Shown here piece by piece: positions 60,276 through 64,000 of a DNA stretch of 64,000 nucleotides. The notes beneath the pieces were generated by a model. The model was not told where the DNA came from, made no database searches, and worked only from the letters and a program-made list of their open reading frames with translations. The DNA lies in NCBI RefSeq assembly GCF_003732665.1, contig NZ_MOBP01000017.1, forward strand, positions 1 through 64,000. The letters are read 5' to 3'. Source of the DNA: Pseudomonas frederiksbergensis. Lineage in GTDB: Bacteria; Pseudomonadota; Gammaproteobacteria; Pseudomonadales; Pseudomonadaceae. The position numbers and the translations under genes were made by a program. Positions within the stretch are counted from its first letter, which is position 1; the number at the start of each line of letters is the position of its first letter.

Positions 60276-61874
60276 TTATTTGTCCCGGTCCCCGTGTCCC
60301 ATCAAGAACAACCGCGCCCGGTTATTGCCTGCTGCCGTTTCACTGACTTTTTGCCAGCCTGCGGGCAGCGGGGCGAATTCGTCGGGCTGGTCGGCGGTGC
60401 TGATCAACCACACACGCCCTGTACCTGAAGGTAGTTCACTGAGGCGATCGAGGTAGATTTTTTCTGCGTCGTCCTCCACCAGCGTGCCAAACCCATAGGC
60501 ATTCGGGCGGCTGGAGGTGCCATTGGCCGTGGGCGGGGTATAGAGCAATGGCGTGGCGTCTGTGCGGTTGTAATAGACGTAGGGCATGTACCAGAGCATG
60601 TCGCTGATAACGATGCGATCACCCTCGACGTAATGCTGGTTGACGAACTCCACCATCACGCTGGCCTGGTCATTCACATCCACCGTGGCGTTGGTCTTGA
60701 GCCCCACCAACTCAGTGCCGAGCAACAGCACGAGTAACGCCAGCGCCACCACGCGAAAGCCGTCCAGCAGGCGATCGATGGCCAGCCCCAGGATCAGCGG
60801 CAAGCCCAGGGCAAAAGCGGTCAGGTAGCGCTCGATAAACACCGGCGAGATAAACGACACCCCAAACACCAGCAGCAGCGGGACCAACGTGTAAAGCGCC
60901 AGCAAGGCGCTCCAGCGATAAAGGCTGCGATCACGCACGACCGTCAGCACCATCACCGCCAGCAACAGCAATGGCAGAGCGGCGAACATCAGCCACGGCA
61001 AGCTATCGCCATCGTCCTGGATCAGATAGTCCCAGACCATCGATGGCAGCGAGCTGAGGGTCACGGGCAGCTCCCAGCCCACGTCACCATTGGCCTTGAG
61101 CGCATCCATGTGTTGAATCAAATCGATCAGCCCCGGCAACCAGGGCACAAACAGCGCCACAATCGCGGCGTTGGCCAGCCACCAGGCCGGGCGTGTGATG
61201 TGCTTCATCGGATGAGCCGGATCCAGACGCAGGACCAGCAAGTAGGCCCAATGCACAATCACGCACAGGGCCGTGAAGTAGTGGGTGTAGAACCCCGCCG
61301 TCATCAGCAGCGCGTAGGTCACTAGGTGTCGCGTATGCCGGGGTTGCTTGACCCAGTACACCAGCGCAATGGTCGCGCCGAGCAACCACAGCCCCAGCAG
61401 CGAATACATGCGCACTTCCTGGCTGTAGCGCACCGCCGTCGGCAACAGCGCCAGCAATAAGCCGGCGAGCATGGCGGCCCGGAGATTGGCCACTAACCGC
61501 ACCAGCCAGAAACCCAGCGCCACCGTGGCAATACCGGGCAACGCGCTCAAGCTGCGGATTGAGAAGATGCCGTCGCCGAACAGTTCGATCCAGCCATGCA
61601 ACAACATGAAATACAGCGGCGGGTGCACGTCATGGGCGGCGTGAAACCAGATATCGCCCAGGGAATACTGGCTCATCAACAGGCTTGAGCCTTCGTCCCC
61701 CCAAATCGCGGAGGCGGTGAGGTCGTAGAAACGCACGATGGCCGCCAGCACCAGAATCAACCAGAAGCCGTAATCAGCCAGCCATTGCGGCAGCCGCGAA
61801 AACGCCGTGGATTGGGTGCGACCGGCACGTCCGTCAGGCCGGCCTGCCAGTTCTGTTTCCCTGCGGTACTTCAT
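60276..61874 (-). CDS. GT39/ArnT-like membrane glycosyltransferase
   Basis: 532 residues with about 11 membrane helices (YGFWLILVLAAIVRFYDL, ALPGIATVALGFWLVRLVANLRAAMLAGLLLALLP, LLLLAVMVLTVVRD...). The first periplasmic loop contains AIWGDEGSSLLMS with the catalytic acidic pair, followed by HDVHPPLYFMLLHGW, as in dolichol-phosphate/undecaprenyl-phosphate mannosyl- or arabinosyltransferases. The C-terminal periplasmic domain is about 130 residues. It may glycosylate a lipid or a protein; as first gene of the adhesin operon, a protein O-glycosylation role is attractive. GGGGAA precedes the ATG. Confidence 0.85.
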   Translation of the reverse strand: MKYRRETELAGRPDGRAGRTQSTAFSRLPQWLADYGFWLILVLAAIVRFYDLTASAIWGDEGSSLLMSQYSLGDIWFHAAHDVHPPLYFMLLHGWIELFGDGIFSIRSLSALPGIATVALGFWLVRLVANLRAAMLAGLLLALLPTAVRYSQEVRMYSLLGLWLLGATIALVYWVKQPRHTRHLVTYALLMTAGFYTHYFTALCVIVHWAYLLVLRLDPAHPMKHITRPAWWLANAAIVALFVPWLPGLIDLIQHMDALKANGDVGWELPVTLSSLPSMVWDYLIQDDGDSLPWLMFAALPLLLLAVMVLTVVRDRSLYRWSALLALYTLVPLLLVFGVSFISPVFIERYLTAFALGLPLILGLAIDRLLDGFRVVALALLVLLLGTELVGLKTNATVDVNDQASVMVEFVNQHYVEGDRIVISDMLWYMPYVYYNRTDATPLLYTPPTANGTSSRPNAYGFGTLVEDDAEKIYLDRLSELPSGTGRVWLISTADQPDEFAPLPAGWQKVSETAAGNNRARLFLMGHGDRDK

Positions 61875-62069
61875 GCATTCCCCGCCTGGTCAAAAAAACT
61901 CATCACTCTTGGAGCGTGCAGCACGCCCGGGAGTTCGCTCGATGCTCCCCCCATCTGGGCCATAACGCAATCCAGCGACTTTCACACCAGCGTCTACGCT
62001 GAGGACTGGCCCGAACAGTAGCGTCGAGCCAGTACGGTCTCCTTCAAAAACTACATGGATGAAATAACT

Positions 62070-62693
62070 ATGGACGTGTTTCTCGGAACCATTCTTCCCT
62101 TCGGCTTCCAGTTCGCTCCCAGCGGCTGGATGCAAGCCAACGGGCAGACGCTGCCAGTCAACCAGTACCAGGCGTTGTTCACCTTGCTGGGAATAACCTA
62201 TGGCGGCAATGGGTCGACGACCTTCATGTTGCCCAACCTCTGCGGACGCTTGCCGATGCACCAGGGACAAGGCGTCAACCTGACTAACCGGGTGATCGGT
62301 CAAGTCATCGGCACGGAAAACACCAGCGTTCTGCTGGCTAACCTGCCGCCTCACGCCCCCGTCATCACTGCCACCGCCACCTCGGCCCTGACCGCCAGCA
62401 CCACGGTCAACCTGGCCAGCGTCGCCAGCACCCCCACCACCGCACCGTCGAATGACAATGCCTACATCGGCGCCTCCATCGCGTCGGGGCCGACCTCTGC
62501 CGCGATCTTCTCCACCGCACAGGGCGCCAATCCGATTGCGCTCAAAGGCGTCAACAGCACCGTGGGCGGCACCGTCAACGTGACCGCCACCGCGCAAACC
62601 ATCGGCAGCGGCTCACCGCTGGGCATCGTCAACCCGGTTCTGGTGGTGAACTTCTGTGTCGCCCTGCAAGGGCTTTTCCCTTCTCGCAACTGA
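62070..62693 (+). CDS. Phage tail collar-domain protein (microcystin-dependent protein family)
   Basis: 207 residues. The N-terminal collar domain is clear (MDVFLGTILPFGFQFAPSGWMQANGQTLPVNQYQALFTLLGITYGGNGSTTFMLPNLCGRLPMHQGQG). The Ser/Thr/Ala-rich middle and the GSPLGIVNPVLVVNFCVALQGLFPSRN end are typical of this family, which also occurs outside phages. The ATG at 62070 has GGATGA ahead; an ATG five codons earlier is the alternative. Confidence 0.88.
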   Translation: MDVFLGTILPFGFQFAPSGWMQANGQTLPVNQYQALFTLLGITYGGNGSTTFMLPNLCGRLPMHQGQGVNLTNRVIGQVIGTENTSVLLANLPPHAPVITATATSALTASTTVNLASVASTPTTAPSNDNAYIGASIASGPTSAAIFSTAQGANPIALKGVNSTVGGTVNVTATAQTIGSGSPLGIVNPVLVVNFCVALQGLFPSRN

Positions 62694-62747
62694 CCCAGGT
62701 GTCGGGGCCTATGGCCCCGACCCTCTATTTTTTCAGGGAGTAGATTC

Positions 62748-63059
62748 ATGCTTGATCAGATTACCGGCGACCACTTCCGCCAGTTGCTCGGCACCTCCAA
62801 GCCGCTTTACCTCAGCGATGGCAGCGAGATACCGGTGGTGATCGTGTCCGTGGTGGACAAGCCCAATGCACGCATGTCCGCCAACGGCCGCATGCCGTTT
62901 GGCGTTGAACTGAGCAGCGTGGCGCAGACGACCTTCATCGACGGCCCCTGTGCGATCGAGCTGCCGGAGCTGGGCCGGATAGAGGGCATCGTCGTTTCAC
63001 GCACCCCGGAGCTGGGGCGCGACGCCAGCCACGTCTACTTCGACATCACCGTCAACTGA
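62748..63059 (+). CDS. DUF6916-type small protein
   Basis: 103 residues (MLDQITGDHFRQLLGTSKPLY...RTPELGRDASHVYFDITVN). Short beta-rich proteins of this type accompany tail-collar genes; function unknown. CAGGGAG precedes the ATG, and it follows the collar gene by 54 bases on the same strand. It overlaps the convergent GNAT gene end by eight bases. Confidence 0.7.
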   Translation: MLDQITGDHFRQLLGTSKPLYLSDGSEIPVVIVSVVDKPNARMSANGRMPFGVELSSVAQTTFIDGPCAIELPELGRIEGIVVSRTPELGRDASHVYFDITVN

Positions 63060-63570
63060 CCACTGCCGATTGCGGCTGGCCGGGATACCAGACCAGCCGT
63101 TCGGCCGCCACGTTGCTTTCCTCGACCTGAAACCCCAGCGCCAGATAATGCCGGCGCGCATGGGGATTGTTGGTCCAGACCACCGTCGCCACCGGGCAGC
63201 GCACCTGTTCGGCGGCTTTCTGCACACCTTGCAACACCGTGCGGCCATAACCCTTGCCCCGGGCCGCCGGAATAAACGCCAGGTACAACACGCGAATTTC
63301 ATTGGTGCCGAAATCGGCCGTCAACGCGCCAATCGGTGTGCCGAGTTTTTCCACCACGAAGTGCATGGCGTCGGGATACGACTCGCCGGTGCCCTGCTCC
63401 TGCACCTTGAGTTGCTGGGCAACCACCTCTTCCACCAGCTCTTGCTCGCCATCGATCCATTGCAGATCGGGCCGCGCCGAGCGGTAGAGGCTGTGCAAAA
63501 ACGGCCCGTCGGTGGCACTCGACGGACGCACCACCAGATCACCCACGCCATTGGAATTGTTGTTCAGCAT
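63052..63570 (-). CDS. GNAT-family N-acetyltransferase
   Basis: 172 residues. Acetyl-CoA site: VLYLAFIPAARGKGYGRTVLQGVQKAAEQ; C-terminal strand VVWTNNPHARRHYLALGFQVEES. Substrate unknown. GGAGAC precedes the ATG at 63570. Convergent with the DUF6916 gene. Confidence 0.9.
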   Translation of the reverse strand: MLNNNSNGVGDLVVRPSSATDGPFLHSLYRSARPDLQWIDGEQELVEEVVAQQLKVQEQGTGESYPDAMHFVVEKLGTPIGALTADFGTNEIRVLYLAFIPAARGKGYGRTVLQGVQKAAEQVRCPVATVVWTNNPHARRHYLALGFQVEESNVAAERLVWYPGQPQSAVVS

Positions 63571-63587
63571 TGCGAAGTCTCCTTGCG

Positions 63588-64000
63588 CTAAAAACCACTC
63601 TCCCTTACGCCCAACGCCGCCATCCGGCGCCAGGCCGTTCCCAGCAATGATTCACTGCGACCTTGCACCACCACCACACCGCGCAACGGCTGGGTCGGGG
63701 TGGCGATGCTGTCCAGTGTAGTCAGGCGCACCGCGTACTGGGCCTGGACCGGCTCCGGCCGCTGACTCTGGTCACGGCGCACGGCAATCGGCCCGTGGTG
63801 GTCTGAAGTCAGCGCTTCCTGCTCGATGAACCCGGCGCCATTCGCGTCGATTTCACTCAGTTGCACGGCGACGGCCGGGTGCATCGGGTCTTCGGCGATA
63901 AATCGCCCCTGAGCCCCGGTCGTGACTCGCCACAACTCGGCCTCCGCCAGATAACCGCGCAATCGCGCGCCCTCCTCGACGACCCTGGCCAGCGCTTCCT
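63588..64000 (-). CDS. HlyD/M50-like membrane-fusion protein, C-terminal part
   Basis: The frame is open through the right edge of the window, so at least 137 C-terminal residues are present: RLRGYLAEAELWRVTTGAQGRFIAEDPM, GAGFIEQEALTSDHHGPIAVRRD, QAQYAVRLTTLD and GVVVVQGRSESLLGTAWRRM. The pattern resembles the beta-barrel part of HlyD-type adaptors joined to a site-2 protease-like module. It is a candidate adaptor for adhesin export, though not in the same operon. Confidence 0.6.
   Translation of the reverse strand, partial: EALARVVEEGARLRGYLAEAELWRVTTGAQGRFIAEDPMHPAVAVQLSEIDANGAGFIEQEALTSDHHGPIAVRRDQSQRPEPVQAQYAVRLTTLDSIATPTQPLRGVVVVQGRSESLLGTAWRRMAALGVRESGF

Noticed and set aside
62070..63059. 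Tail-collar gene as evidence for a prophage at the right end
   Set aside because: Collar-domain proteins with a DUF6916-type partner occur as stand-alone chromosomal genes in pseudomonads; no other phage structural genes are nearby.

Overview
The window is a stretch of chromosome from a Pseudomonas of the P. fluorescens group. Evidence for this is the gabD-gabT pair, a PNAG pgaABCD operon, DUF2789/DUF3077/DUF6124-type proteins, an MvaT-type silencer, and many typical Pseudomonas REP palindromes (GTGGGAGCGGGCTTGCTCGC and GTAGGAGCGAGGCTTGCCCG types). Coding is dense, with GC-rich codon use outside the inserted region.

Layout. 0-4.8 kb: a response regulator-HDOD gene, gabT and gabD (GABA catabolism), then tRNA-Arg(CCG). 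4.84-about 22.98 kb: an integrated element resembling a phage-P4 satellite, lying next to that tRNA. It has a P4-type tyrosine integrase, an AlpA-type regulator, a structured antisense RNA leader of the C4/P4-CI type, a translationally coupled operon ending in a primase-helicase (P4 alpha-like), a coiled-coil protein and an MvaT-like silencer. Its AT-rich cargo is a SIR2-STAND protein, a SEC-C protein and a DUF4062-SIR2 protein. A 2-kb non-coding block between cargo genes is full of iterons and inverted repeats and looks like a replication origin. 22.98-about 23.9 kb: a smaller scar of a second, related element with its own C4-type RNA and DUF3077 gene. 24-29.7 kb: two small unknown genes, an ECF sigma/anti-sigma/VWA-lipoprotein operon (VWA gene frameshifted), a YbhB-like protein and a Rieske-FAD oxidoreductase. 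29.7-36.1 kb: pgaDCBA. 36.3-44 kb: a DUF945 protein, a small membrane protein and a MarR-regulated FUSC/HlyD/OprM efflux operon. 44-47.7 kb: a broken HigA fragment, DUF2789, YbaK, NfeD and slipin genes, and a third C4-type RNA in front of a DUF6124 gene with no prophage around it. 47.7-61.9 kb: a probable seven-gene operon for a 2,549-residue DUF4347/Ig-like repeat adhesin with TolC, APS kinase, two sulfotransferases, an Asp/Asn hydroxylase-like protein and a GT39 glycosyltransferase. 62-64 kb: a tail-collar protein, DUF6916, GNAT, and the end of an HlyD/M50-like gene.

The most striking observation is three complete C4/CI-type antisense RNA modules. Each has the same architecture but its own 7-nt loop address (TTGGCGA, TTGGTAA, GTGCAAG) and its own Shine-Dalgarno-complementary loop. 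Sequences differ between copies but complementarity is kept, so they look like orthogonal RNA immunity switches; the third appears to be chromosomal. The second is the adhesin operon, which combines a giant surface protein with a sulfate-activation enzyme, sulfotransferases, a hydroxylase and a glycosyltransferase, suggesting a covalently modified (possibly sulfated) adhesin.
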